A DNA stretch of 64,000 bases from Streptomyces zingiberis (GCF_012034935.1 NZ_JAATEN010000010.1:62001-126000), one strand, 5' to 3'. Shown: positions 51,881 to 61,013, counted from the stretch's first letter. Numbers and translations are program-made. The notes: generated by a model not told the origin, from the letters alone.

Positions 51881-51994
51881 CGTGCCGTCCACCGAGGGCC
51901 GCCGCCGTCGGCCGGCCGCACCGTCCCGCCCCGTGACCCGCCGTGCGTCCCGCGGCGTCCCGCCGCGTCCGGTCCGGCGGAGCGGGCCGCCGCC

Positions 51995-53242
51995 TCACGC
52001 CTTGGCGGCGTCCTCGACCTGCTCCTCGGGCTCGCGGCCCGGCGTCGGCAGGTCGAACTTGACGATGGCGAAGCGGAAGACCGCGTAGTAGACCACCGCG
52101 AAGAGCAGGCCGACCGGGAGGATGATCCAGGGCTTGGTCGCCAGGTGCCAGTTGAGCAGGTAGTCGATCAGGCCCGCGGAGAAGGTGAAGCCGTGGTGCG
52201 CGCCCAGCGCCCAGGTGATCGCCATGGATATCGCGGTCAGCACCGCGTGCAGCGCGTACAGCAGCGGGGCGATGAAGAGGAAGGCGAACTCGATCGGCTC
52301 GGTGATCCCGGTGACGAACGAGGTCAGGCCGACCGAGAGCATCATGCCGAGCACCGCCTTGCGCCGCTCGGGGCGGGCGCAGTGTGCGATGGCCAGCGCG
52401 GCGGCCGGCAGGCCGAACATCATGATCGGGAAGAACCCGGTCATGAACAGCCCGGCGCTCGGGTCGCCCGCGAAGAAGCGGTTGATGTCGCCGGTGACGG
52501 TCTCCCCGCCGTCCTGGAAGCTGCCGATCTCGAACCAGGCCACGGTGTTCACGAACTGATGCATACCGACCGGGATCAGCGAGCGGTTGATCAGGCCGAA
52601 GAGCCCGGCACCGAGGGCGCCCAGCCCCGTCATCCACTCGCCGAAGGCGTGGATCGCGTCCCCGATCGGGCCCCATATCAGGCCGAAGACCACACCCACC
52701 AGGGTGCCCACGAAGGCCATGATGATCGGCACCAGCCGGCGGCCGTTGAAGAAGCCCAGCCAGTCGACCAGCTTGGTGCGGTGGTAGCGCTGCCAGAACA
52801 CGGCCGCGAGCAGACCCATCACGATGCCGCCCAGCACGCCCGGGTTGTGATAGACCGCCGCGACGTCCTCGCCCGCCTTGACCTGCGCCTCGCTGACGGG
52901 GAACGCGGTGAGGACGTTCTTGTAGACCAGGAAGCCGACCAGGGCCGCGAGCGCGGTGGAGCCGTCGGACTTCCGCGCGAAGCCGATCGCCACGCCGATG
53001 CAGAACAGCAGTGGCATGTTGTCGAAGATGGCGCCGCCGGCCGTGGCGAAGACGGCGGCGACCTTGTCCCACCCGAGGCCGTCGGCGCCGAACACGTCGG
53101 TCTGGCCGAGCCGGAGCAGGATGCCGGCGGCGGGCAGCACGGCGATGGGCAGCTGGAGGCTGCGGCCCACCTTCTGCAGCCCCTGGAAGAATCCGGAGCC
53201 CCGCCTCTTGGCCGGGGCCGTGTTCTCGGTCGTCGTACTCAT
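51995..53242 (-). CDS. nagE2: PTS N-acetylglucosamine-specific EIIC permease NagE2
   Basis: Membrane permease of the phosphotransferase system, 415 residues, for uptake and phosphorylation of GlcNAc. It has only the EIIC part: LQLPIAVLPAAGILLRLGQ, GVAIGFARKSDGSTALAA, FFPIMMFGLPAAALAI and TSFVTGITEPIEFAFLF, the latter the conserved GxxEP region. EIIB is supplied by NagF and EIIA from elsewhere. The ATG has GAGGAA upstream. A DasR operator lies 72 nt before it. In S. coelicolor NagE2 is the main GlcNAc permease and a trigger of the feast/famine switch. Confidence 0.95.
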   Translation of the reverse strand: MSTTTENTAPAKRRGSGFFQGLQKVGRSLQLPIAVLPAAGILLRLGQTDVFGADGLGWDKVAAVFATAGGAIFDNMPLLFCIGVAIGFARKSDGSTALAALVGFLVYKNVLTAFPVSEAQVKAGEDVAAVYHNPGVLGGIVMGLLAAVFWQRYHRTKLVDWLGFFNGRRLVPIIMAFVGTLVGVVFGLIWGPIGDAIHAFGEWMTGLGALGAGLFGLINRSLIPVGMHQFVNTVAWFEIGSFQDGGETVTGDINRFFAGDPSAGLFMTGFFPIMMFGLPAAALAIAHCARPERRKAVLGMMLSVGLTSFVTGITEPIEFAFLFIAPLLYALHAVLTAISMAITWALGAHHGFTFSAGLIDYLLNWHLATKPWIILPVGLLFAVVYYAVFRFAIVKFDLPTPGREPEEQVEDAAKA

Positions 53243-53313
53243 CGGGTTCCTCTTCGGAGCGGCTGCGGACCCGGGACCCCGGCCCGTCGGGACGCCACAC
53301 CCGGTCGGGCCGG

Positions 53314-53329
53314 AGTGGTTTAGACCTCT
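53314..53329. promoter_or_regulatory. DasR-responsive element (dre) of nagE2
   Basis: AGTGGTTTAGACCTCT agrees with the dre consensus ACTGGTCTAGACCACT apart from three positions, one of which is variable in known sites. DasR, a GntR repressor, is released by glucosamine-6-phosphate. Confidence 0.8.
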
Positions 53330-53393
53330 TGTACCACGCGGTGCAACGCTGAGGAACCCTCCGGCCGAAGCTCCGGCATCACAACTGTGCAAA

Positions 53394-53430
53394 CCCCCGG
53401 AGCCCTCGGTTCACGCCGAGGAGCCGGGGG
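53394..53430 (-). terminator. Two-step hairpin after nagE1
   Basis: CCCCCGG pairs with CCGGGGG, then an internal loop, then CCTCGG with CCGAGG around a 6-nt loop. Confidence 0.55.
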
Positions 53431-53625
53431 TGCGCGGAGAGGTGGCGGAAGGCCGAACAGGGGCCTGAAATGCGGGGGTTGCCGCCGGGGGAGGGGGCGG
53501 CGGACCGGCCGGAAGGGCCGGACCGGCCGTGCACGCAGGGCCGGACGAACGGACGGTACGGGCCGGACGGGCCGTACCTGCCGGCCGGACGAACAGGCTT
53601 CGCGACCTGGCGCGCGTCCCGGTTC

Positions 53626-54897
53626 TCAGGGCGCCGTGGTGTCCCGCTCCGTCTCCCGCTCCACGTCCCGCGGCTCACGCCCGGGGGTCCGCAGATCGAA
53701 CCGGACGATCGCGAAGCGGAAGACCGCGTAGTAGACCGCGGCGAAACAGAGCCCGATCGGAAGGATCAGCCAGGGCCGGGCCGCCAGATGCCAGTTGACG
53801 ACATAGTCGATCAGCCCGGCGGAGAAGGAGAACCCGGCGTGCACCCCCAGCGCCCAGGTGATCGCCAGGGAGGCGCCGGTCAGCAGCGCGTGCACGCCGT
53901 AGAGCACGGGGGCGACGAAGAGGAACGAGAACTCGATCGGCTCGGTCACCCCCGTGACGAACGAGGTCAGGCCGACCGAGACCATCATGCCCGTGACGGC
54001 CTTGCGCCGCTCGGGACGGGCGCAGTGCGCGATGGCCAGCGCGGCGGCCGGCAACCCGAACATCATGATCGGGAAGAAGCCGGACATGAACTGGCCCGCC
54101 GCCGCGTCCCCGGCGAAGAAGCGGGTGAGGTCACCCTGGACCGAGGTGCCCTCGGGATCGGTGAAGTCCCCGGCCTGGAACCAGAAGAAGGTGTTCAGGA
54201 ACTGATGCATCCCGATCGGGATGAGCAGCCGGTTCGCCACCCCGAAGGCACCCGCGCCCCACGGCCCCATATTGATCAACTGCCTCGCGGCCCAGGTCAG
54301 CCCGGCCCCCACCGGCTCCCACAGCAGCCCGAACCCGACCCCCAGCACCGTGCAGAGAAACGCCATGAGGATCGGCACCAGCCGCCGGCCGTTGAAGAAG
54401 CCCAGCCAGTCGACCAGTGTGGTGCGGTGGTAGCGCTGCCACACCACCGCCGTCAGCAGCCCGATCGCGATGCCGCCCAGCACCCCCGGGTTCTGCGGCA
54501 CCCCCTCCGGCACCTCGTCCGTGACCGACCCCGCCACGGGGAACGCCGCCAGCACCCCGTGGTAGACGAGGAACCCGGCGACGGCCGCCAGCGCCGTCGA
54601 GCCGTCCGCCTTCCGCGCGAAGCCGATCGCCACACCGATGCAGAACAGCAGCGGCAGCCCGAACGCCCCGTCCAGGATCGCCGTACCGCCCAGCAGCAGC
54701 ACCTTCGCCGCCCGGCCCCCCACACCCCCCTCGCCGTACGCCTCGATCAGATGGCCCAGGCTCACCAGCAGACCCGCCGCCGGCAGTACCGCGATGGGCA
54801 GTTGGAGGCTGCGGCCCACCTTCTGCAGACCCGGGAGGAGGCCGGAGGCCCCGTGCCGGTGCGGTCGCGGTCCGGCGGTGGCGGCCTCCGTGCCCAT
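53626..54897 (-). CDS. nagE1: PTS N-acetylglucosamine EIIC permease NagE1
   Basis: Paralogue of NagE2, 423 residues, sharing long identical stretches (LQKVGRSLQLPIAVLPAAG, WQRYHRTTLVDWLGFFNGRR, GFFPIMMFGLPAAALAIAHC) and the GVTEPIEF motif. It too lacks EIIB and EIIA parts. GGGAGGACGGG precedes the ATG. A DasR site lies between it and the divergent nagF. The pair nagE1/nagE2 is clearly a tandem duplication. In S. coelicolor NagE1 contributes little under laboratory conditions. Confidence 0.95.
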   Translation of the reverse strand: MGTEAATAGPRPHRHGASGLLPGLQKVGRSLQLPIAVLPAAGLLVSLGHLIEAYGEGGVGGRAAKVLLLGGTAILDGAFGLPLLFCIGVAIGFARKADGSTALAAVAGFLVYHGVLAAFPVAGSVTDEVPEGVPQNPGVLGGIAIGLLTAVVWQRYHRTTLVDWLGFFNGRRLVPILMAFLCTVLGVGFGLLWEPVGAGLTWAARQLINMGPWGAGAFGVANRLLIPIGMHQFLNTFFWFQAGDFTDPEGTSVQGDLTRFFAGDAAAGQFMSGFFPIMMFGLPAAALAIAHCARPERRKAVTGMMVSVGLTSFVTGVTEPIEFSFLFVAPVLYGVHALLTGASLAITWALGVHAGFSFSAGLIDYVVNWHLAARPWLILPIGLCFAAVYYAVFRFAIVRFDLRTPGREPRDVERETERDTTAP

Positions 54898-54962
54898 CCC
54901 GTCCTCCCGGTCCGCTCGCTCCGCCCGCCGGACCCGTTCCCGCGAGGCGGCGGAGGCGGCAT

Positions 54963-54978
54963 ACTGGTGTAGACCAGC
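54963..54978. promoter_or_regulatory. DasR-responsive element between nagE1 and nagF
   Basis: ACTGGTGTAGACCAGC, a near-perfect dre palindrome, 66 nt before nagE1 and 178 nt before nagF, so it may act on both. Confidence 0.85.
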
Positions 54979-55155
54979 GTCGTCGCCTGCATGACGGTGC
55001 CGCGCGCCGTTCCGGCGCGGTACCGTTCCCGTCATCTTTCGCCAGGTGGCGGATATGTGCCCGCGAAGCTGGGCCAAACGTGCGTCAGTGTGGGAAACCG
55101 CCGACCGTGGCGGAGCGGCGCCGTGCACAGCGTGCCGAGAAGACCAGGAGTGGAC

Positions 55156-55389
55156 ATGGCCAGCAAGGCTGAGAAGATCGTCGCCGGGCTCGGCGGGCTC
55201 GACAACATCGAAGAGGTCGAGGGCTGCATCACCCGGCTCCGCACCGAGGTCTCCGACGCCTCCCTCGTCGACGAGGCCGCGCTCAAGGCCGCCGGCGCGC
55301 ACGGCGTGGTCAAGATGGGCACCGCGATCCAGGTCGTCATCGGCACGGACGCGGACCCGATCGCGGCTGAGATCGAAGACATGATGTAG
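55156..55389 (+). CDS. nagF: PTS glucose/GlcNAc EIIB component NagF
   Basis: Soluble phosphotransfer protein of 77 residues. The phosphorylated Cys24 is in VEGCITRLRTEV, the hallmark of EIIB of the glucose superfamily; the later AHGVVKMGTAIQVVIG is also standard. It passes phosphate from EIIA to sugar bound in NagE1 or NagE2. AGGAG lies 5 nt before the ATG. Divergent from nagE1. Confidence 0.96.
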   Translation: MASKAEKIVAGLGGLDNIEEVEGCITRLRTEVSDASLVDEAALKAAGAHGVVKMGTAIQVVIGTDADPIAAEIEDMM

Positions 55390-55793
55390 CGGACCGGGCC
55401 GCGCCGGGCCGGGCCGGGCCCGTGCTACGGCCGGGCTCCTGGTCCCGCCGCCGGGTCGTGGCCGCTGTTCCCACCCCGTCGCCGCCGCGGGCCCGGGCAC
55501 CCGCCCCGCGGGTAGCGGGGCCGCGGGCCCCGGGACCACCGGCCACGGGGCAGGGCGGTCCGGGCAGGACGGCCCGGCCGGTCTGCGGACCGGCCACGGG
55601 CCCGCCGGCCCGTCCGGTCGCCCCGGCACCGTCCGCCCGTCGCCCGCCCGCAGTCCGCCCTGGTGGGGCCCCTCCCGCTGGCCCCGCCCCTCAACTCCGA
55701 GGGCTCCGCTCACGCCTCCCCGCGCCGAACGGAGCCCTCGGCAACGCCCGCCCTCCGCCGCCCCGTACGGTCCGTCGCCGTACGGGGCGCGCT

Positions 55794-55953
55794 GTCGTGC
55801 GGGGTGGCGGAGGCGAGGACGGCGGCGTACGGAGCGGGGTCGTGCGGGGTGGCGGAGGACGGGGGCGACGGCGTACGGAGCGGGGTCGTGCGGGGTGGCG
55901 GAGGCGAGGACGGCGGCGTACGGAGCGGCTTCGTGCGAGGGCGGCAGAGGCGA
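55794..55953 (+). repeat. 45-bp tandem repeat, three copies plus a partial fourth
   Basis: Units begin GTCGTGCGGGGTGGCGGAGG at 55794, 55839 and 55885; lengths are 45, 46 and 45 bases. The middle copy differs in its centre; the fourth is degenerate and short. Confidence 0.85.
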
Positions 55954-56069
55954 GCGCCGGCAGCCCGCCGCCCCCGGCCGGCCGCGGCCCCGAACCGCCG
56001 GTCGCCCCCGGCCGCCGGCGGGACCGACGGAACACCGGCGGAACCGGAAGAGGCCCCCGTGCCAGCCGA

Positions 56070-56075
56070 TAGGGT
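56070..56075 (+). promoter_or_regulatory. -10 box for a leaderless rph transcript
   Basis: TAGGGT ends 6 nt before the ATG. Confidence 0.55.
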
Positions 56076-56081
56076 CGGGCC

Positions 56082-56822
<741 letters not shown>

Positions 56823-56828
<6 letters not shown>

Positions 56829-56871
56829 GCCCCGGGGAACCACTGAACCCCGGGGAACCACTGAGCCCCGG
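56823..56871 (+). repeat. 18-bp tandem repeat overlapping the rph stop
   Basis: CACTGAGCCCCGGGGAAC, then the same with one change, then a partial copy; the first contains the rph stop codon. Confidence 0.85.
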
Positions 56872-57369
56872 CGGGCCCGGCCACGCCCGCCCCCGCCCGG
56901 GGCACGTCTTCGAACGGCGCGTCGGGCGCGGGACCCGCAGCCCCGCCCACCCCACGGGACCCGGGACCCCGCCCGCCCCGCGGGGCCGGAGCCGCCGAGG
57001 CGGGGAGGACCTGGGGCGCCGGAGCCGTTGACCCTGACAGGTGCGGTGCGCCGGAGTCGTTGAGCCCGGGGCCCAGGCCCCCGGGACGCCGGAGCCGCCG
57101 GCCCCCGAGTCGCCGGACCTCGGACCCCGGGGCACCGGACCGGGTGCCCGCCCGGGTGGGCTCCGGGCTCCGGGCCCTGGCTCGGTCGCCGTCCGCCGGC
57201 TCCGCCGCTTACCGGCCGAATCCCGTCGGTATCCGGGCGGGATCCGGGCGCTGTCCCGGCCGAGGCAACCGCGCCCGCCCGCCGTGCGTTATCACCGGTA
57301 CACCAGGGCCCACGAGCGCGTCGGCCCGTCGTGCGTCCCGTCGTCCCGCTCCCGGAGGAACCGATCGTC
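56829..57369 (+). other. Region between rph and the lipoprotein gene
   Basis: Apart from the 18-bp repeat, no gene, operator or convincing hairpin seen. The last 80 bases drop slightly in G+C and probably hold the promoter. Confidence 0.4.
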
Positions 57370-57759
57370 ATGGCACCGCACCGCCGCACCCACGCCGTCA
57401 CCGGACTGGCCGCCGTGACCCTGACCGTGCCCCTCCTCATCGGCTGCGGGGCCGTCGACAAGGCGTTCGACTGCGCCCGGACCGCCGCGCGGATCACCGC
57501 GGCCGTCGGTGACCTCCAGCAGGCCACCGAGAATGCCACGGAGAACCCGGCCGCGGCGGTCGACGCCCTGGACCGCATCGAGGGCAGCCTCGCCGACCTC
57601 GACGCGGAGACCGGCGACGCCGATCTGAGCCGCGCCGTCACCCGCCTCGACGAGGGGGTGAAGGACGCCCGGAGCGCCGTCGACGAGGGCCGGACCCCCG
57701 ATCTCACCGCCGTCACCGACGCGGCGGGCGAGGTCACCCAGGTCTGCTCGCCGGGCTGA
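57370..57759 (+). CDS. Small secreted lipoprotein, unknown function
   Basis: Protein of 129 residues with a lipoprotein signal peptide ending in the lipobox LIGC, so the mature protein would be anchored to the outer face of the membrane. The rest is an acidic, Ala-rich helical domain (ITAAVGDLQQATENATENPA, LDRIEGSLADLDAE) with two more cysteines near its ends (FDCAR, TQVCSPG) that may form a disulfide. GGAGGAA lies 9 nt before the ATG. No family recognised. Confidence 0.8.
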   Translation: MAPHRRTHAVTGLAAVTLTVPLLIGCGAVDKAFDCARTAARITAAVGDLQQATENATENPAAAVDALDRIEGSLADLDAETGDADLSRAVTRLDEGVKDARSAVDEGRTPDLTAVTDAAGEVTQVCSPG

Positions 57760-57957
57760 CGGCGACCGGCGACCGGCTGCCGGCGACCGGCTGACGGCTG
57801 ACGGCGAAGGGCAGCCGGTCACCGCTGACCGGTCCCCAGGCCCTGCGGCCCCGGGGGCCCGGGGCCGGGCACGCCCTGGCACGCCCGGGGGCCGGCGGCC
57901 GGGACCGGTCGCCCCCGGCGGCGGGGGTCCGGCGCGGGGACGGAATAATCACGCCCC

Positions 57958-58560
57958 ATGAAGCGCCTGATCCTCGCCACCCGCAACGCCCACAAAGTGA
58001 CCGAGCTGCGCGCCATCCTGGCCGCGGAGGGCCTCGACGTCGAACTCGTCGGCGCCGACGCCTATCCGGAGGTCCCGGACGTGAAGGAAACCGGCGTCAC
58101 CTTCGCCGAGAACGCCCTGCTCAAGGCGCACGCCCTCGCCCGCGCCACCGGCCACCCGGCCGTCGCCGACGACTCCGGGCTCTGCGTGGACGTCCTCGGC
58201 GGGGCGCCCGGCATCTTCTCCGCCCGCTGGGCCGGCCGCCACGGCGACGACGCGGCCAACCTCGACCTGCTGCTGGCCCAGCTCGCCGACATCGCCGACG
58301 GGCACCGCGGCGCCCACTTCGCCTGCGCCGCCGCCCTCGCCCTGCCGGACGGCACCGAGCGCGTCGTCGAGGGGCAGCTCACCGGGACTCTGCGCCACGC
58401 CCCCGCCGGCGCCGGCGGCTTCGGCTACGACCCGATCCTCCAGCCGGACGGCGAGACCCGCACCTGCGCGGAGCTCACCGCGGACGAGAAGAACGCCATC
58501 AGCCACCGCGGCAAGGCCTTCCGCGCCCTGGCCCCCCAGGTCCGTGAACTGCTGGGTTGA
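57958..58560 (+). CDS. rdgB: Non-canonical purine NTP pyrophosphatase (RdgB/HAM1)
   Basis: House-cleaning enzyme of 200 residues that removes ITP, dITP and XTP from the nucleotide pool. Substrate- and metal-binding motifs are LATRNAHKVTEL, GVTFAENALLKAHA, DDSGLCVDVLGGAPGIFSAR, GFGYDPI and SHRGKAF. The order rph then rdgB is conserved in actinobacteria. A hairpin terminator follows at 13 nt. Confidence 0.96.
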   Translation: MKRLILATRNAHKVTELRAILAAEGLDVELVGADAYPEVPDVKETGVTFAENALLKAHALARATGHPAVADDSGLCVDVLGGAPGIFSARWAGRHGDDAANLDLLLAQLADIADGHRGAHFACAAALALPDGTERVVEGQLTGTLRHAPAGAGGFGYDPILQPDGETRTCAELTADEKNAISHRGKAFRALAPQVRELLG

Positions 58561-58572
58561 GAGCGACGGAAA

Positions 58573-58601
58573 CAGGCGCAGCACCGGGGGTGCTGCGCCT
58601 G
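58573..58601. terminator. Terminator after rdgB
   Basis: Perfect 13-bp stem CAGGCGCAGCACC/GGTGCTGCGCCTG with a 3-nt loop. It also lies just beyond the tRNA on the other strand and may serve both. Confidence 0.8.
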
Positions 58602-58619
58602 ACCGCTGTCCGACCGCTG

Positions 58620-58694
58620 TGGGCCCGGTGGGACTCGAACCCACGACACATCGGACCTAAACCGACGCCCTCTGGCCAGCTGGGGTACGGGCCC
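58620..58694 (-). tRNA. tRNA-Leu(UAG)-like, noncanonical
   Basis: 75-nt cloverleaf: acceptor GGGCCCG/CGGGCCC, T arm GTGGG-TTCGAGT-CCCAC, D-loop AGCTGGCCA with G18-G19, anticodon loop TTTAGGT giving anticodon UAG (Leu, codon CUA), discriminator A. No CCA is encoded. Three oddities: there is no long variable arm, though bacterial tRNA-Leu is class II; the spacing forces a 6-bp anticodon stem (CGTCGG/CCGATG); and the D stem has a C-A mismatch. It starts 9 nt after the stop of an HNH gene on the same strand. Confidence 0.8.
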
Positions 58695-58703
58695 TGCAGG
58701 GGC

Positions 58704-59573
58704 TCACTCTACTGCGTCCGCGGTGCTCGCCACGTGCCCTCCCGGCAGCGAGCGGCGCCGTGCGAACGTCTCGGTCTGACTGTGACAAGAAGGGCACAGA
58801 TAACGGAGATTGCCGATCCGGTTGTCCAACGGATCGCCGTTGACGTGGTCGATCTCCAGCACCAGTCGCCGGCCTTGCCAGACGTCGCCGAGGCCGCACT
58901 CGGCACAGCGGCGGGGGACGCGCCGCTCGTCCAGCGCGCGGCGGAGCAGGGTGGTCTTCGTCCGGGGCGAGCCCGGTGGCAGCCGCCGCAGGATCGCCTC
59001 GGCCGGCTTCCTGCGGGGTGAGGGAACACCCCGCTCGTGCCCCCGGCCGGTGAAGTGCGCCGTGGACAGCCCGTACAGGTCCAGGCCGCGCCGGAACAGC
59101 AGGCGGTTGGCCCCGTTGTCCGGCAGGTCCAGCCGTCTCAGGGCTTCGGCGACGCTCCGTGAGGCGGTGACGGCGGCGGCCAGCCTCTCCCGCGCCGGCA
59201 GCCTCTTGGCGCCGCTCCACCCGCCGGTGAAGTGCGAGGTGTCGATGTTCAGGGCTTCCAGTCTGCGCCGGATGTGGGTGTACGCGCTGTCGTACGGCGG
59301 CACCTTCAGATGATCGAGCACATCGCGGACGCTCGTCCCCGCGGCGGCCGCCTCTTCGAGTTCGGCCCGCCCGTACGTCCGGCGGGGACGGGCGGGCAGC
59401 GGCTCCGCGGTGAAGTGCGCGGTGTCGATGGAGTAGTGGTCCAGGCGCTTGCGCAGATACCTCAGCGACCCGGAGCCGAGTGGCGTCCCGAGCCGCCGGG
59501 CCAGGTCGACCAGGCTGCCCGACGCGGCGGCGGTGCGGGCGAGGAGATCGGGCGGATAGCGGCGGGTGCTCAC
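58704..59573 (-). CDS. HNH endonuclease with three IDTSHF modules
   Basis: Protein of 289 residues. The C-terminus (about 203-270) is an HNH nuclease with zinc cysteines CAEC and CPSC and the catalytic motif EIDHVNGDPLDNRIGNLRYL (His243, Asn255). In front are three modules of about 47 residues, each a predicted helix-turn-helix ending in a shared sequence: SIDTAHFT, NIDTSHFT and GLSTAHFT. These are likely DNA-binding units. The GTG start overlaps the stop of the next HNH gene (GTGA) and follows GGGGGAG. No family name recalled for the modules; a homing-type or phage-derived nuclease is possible. Confidence 0.85.
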   Translation of the reverse strand: MSTRRYPPDLLARTAAASGSLVDLARRLGTPLGSGSLRYLRKRLDHYSIDTAHFTAEPLPARPRRTYGRAELEEAAAAGTSVRDVLDHLKVPPYDSAYTHIRRRLEALNIDTSHFTGGWSGAKRLPARERLAAAVTASRSVAEALRRLDLPDNGANRLLFRRGLDLYGLSTAHFTGRGHERGVPSPRRKPAEAILRRLPPGSPRTKTTLLRRALDERRVPRRCAECGLGDVWQGRRLVLEIDHVNGDPLDNRIGNLRYLCPSCHSQTETFARRRSLPGGHVASTADAVE

Positions 59574-60217
59574 GCGGATGTCTCCCCCCGGAGCCGGTGC
59601 CGCCTGTTGCGCCCGCGGTAGGAGTCCGTCACCGCGTGGCAGTTGGGGCAGAGCAGACGGAGGTTGCCCGGACGGTTGTCCCACCACTCGCCGTTGACGT
59701 GGTCGACCTCCAGCCGCAGCGGTCTGCCGTTCCGGACAGGGCCGTTGCCGCACTGTGCGCACACCTCGGGTACTCCTCTGCGCAGCAGCTCCGCGCGGAG
59801 GCGCCGGCCCGGGACCCGGCCGCCGGACGGCGAGCCGAGGACGAGCCGGTCGCCCGGAGCCTTCCCGGGACGCTCCGGCCGGACGGTACGGAAGTGCGAG
59901 GTGTCGATCCCGAGCGCGCCGACCCGGCGGCCGATGTGGGCCTGATTCCCGCCGACGGGGCTGATACCGAGGCGCCGGACGACCTCCGCGATGCTGCGGG
60001 ACTGCCGGACGGCCTCGCGCAGCCGTTCCTCCGAGTGCCCCACCCACAGATCGGTGAAGTGGGAGATGTCGATGCCCGCGCGGCGCATTCTCCCGCGCAG
60101 GGCCTGTCTGCTGCGCGGCGAGGGGGTGCCGCCGAAGCGGCGCACCGCCTCGTCGAGCGTTCCCGAATCCCGTGCCGCCGCGGTCAGCGCCGCGTGCGTG
60201 TAGATGACCCGAGCCAT
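59570..60217 (-). CDS. HNH endonuclease with two IDTSHF modules
   Basis: Protein of 215 residues, paralogue of the downstream gene. Two modules (ending GIDISHFT and GIDTSHFR) precede an HNH domain with CAQC, EVDHVNGEWWDNRPGNLRLL and CPNCH (His173, Asn185). Module spacing and the HNH motif match the neighbour, but the sequences are well diverged. Ribosome site GGAGGGG precedes the ATG giving MARVIYTHAA. The two genes overlap by four bases and lead straight into the tRNA. Only the module count differs, suggesting modular gain or loss of DNA-recognition units. Confidence 0.85.
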   Translation of the reverse strand: MARVIYTHAALTAAARDSGTLDEAVRRFGGTPSPRSRQALRGRMRRAGIDISHFTDLWVGHSEERLREAVRQSRSIAEVVRRLGISPVGGNQAHIGRRVGALGIDTSHFRTVRPERPGKAPGDRLVLGSPSGGRVPGRRLRAELLRRGVPEVCAQCGNGPVRNGRPLRLEVDHVNGEWWDNRPGNLRLLCPNCHAVTDSYRGRNRRHRLRGETSA

Positions 60218-60364
60218 GACGTCCGCCCCTCCCCGGCATCGTCGTCCGACCGTCTGTCCCGGTCTCGAACGGGTCAACGAGGAGGGGCGGACGAGGTCAC
60301 GCCGCGATGGCCGGGTCCACGGCGCGGAGGGGGCGCGGTCATGGGCCCGGCCGGGCGGAGGCGG

Positions 60365-60844
60365 TCAGGCGCCGGGCTCGACCGACAGGTCCTTGAGGAG
60401 TTTGGCGACGTGGCCGGTGGCCTTGACGTTGTACAGGGCGCGCTCGACCTTGCCGTGCTCGTCCACCACGAACGTGGAGCGGATGACGCCCGTCACCGTC
60501 TTCCCGTAGAGCTTCTTCTCGCCGAAGGCGCCGTAGGCGGTCAGCACCGACTTCTCCGGGTCGCCGACCAGCGTGACCCGCAGGTTCTCCTTCTCGCGGA
60601 ACTTCGCGAGCTTCTCCGGCTTGTCCGGGGAGACGCCGATGACCTCGTAGCCGGCCCCGGCCAGCAGGTCGAGGTTGTCGGTGAAGTCGCAGGCCTGCTT
60701 GGTGCAGCCCGGGGTGAGGGCGGCCGGGTAGAAGTAGACGATGACCTTGCGGCCGGCGTGGTCGGCGAGGGAGACCGGTGTGCCGTCCGCGTCGGGCAGG
60801 GTGAAGGCGGGGGCGGTGTCGCCGGGCTGCAGTCGCTCGCTCAT
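60365..60844 (-). CDS. bcp: Thioredoxin-dependent peroxiredoxin Bcp
   Basis: Thiol peroxidase of 159 residues, reducing organic hydroperoxides and H2O2. The peroxidatic Cys47 is in YPAALTPGCTKQACDF and the resolving Cys52 lies five residues on, the atypical two-Cys pattern of Bcp. VIGVSPDKPEKLAKF and RSTFVVDEHGK are family marks. GGAGAACC precedes the ATG. Bcp neighbouring rdgB matches remembered Streptomyces order, with the HNH pair as the apparent insertion. Confidence 0.96.
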   Translation of the reverse strand: MSERLQPGDTAPAFTLPDADGTPVSLADHAGRKVIVYFYPAALTPGCTKQACDFTDNLDLLAGAGYEVIGVSPDKPEKLAKFREKENLRVTLVGDPEKSVLTAYGAFGEKKLYGKTVTGVIRSTFVVDEHGKVERALYNVKATGHVAKLLKDLSVEPGA

Positions 60845-61013
60845 GGTGCCTGGTTCTCCTCGCTGCGGTGGCGGCCGGGGCCCGGGTGGGCCCGCGGCCG
60901 GAGGTCTTCCCCGAGATTAGGCGTTCTCCGGCGGGACTGCTCCACGCCCTCGGGACCGCCGGTGGAGAGGCCGGGAGGCCGGGCCCAGGCGGGCCGGGGG
61001 CCCGGCGGTGGTG

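Larger units (their letters stand above)
53243..53625 (-). other. Region between nagE1 and nagE2
   Basis: No gene. It holds the nagE2 DasR site and a two-step hairpin that probably ends the nagE1 transcript. Confidence 0.5.
55390..56081 (+). other. Repeat-bearing region between nagF and rph
   Basis: No gene. It is GC-rich with a block of 45-bp repeats on its right side, and ends in the rph -10 box. Confidence 0.5.

Noticed and set aside
58704..60217. Restriction-modification or integrative element with att sites
   Set aside because: No methylase, integrase or duplicated tRNA fragment was found near the HNH genes.
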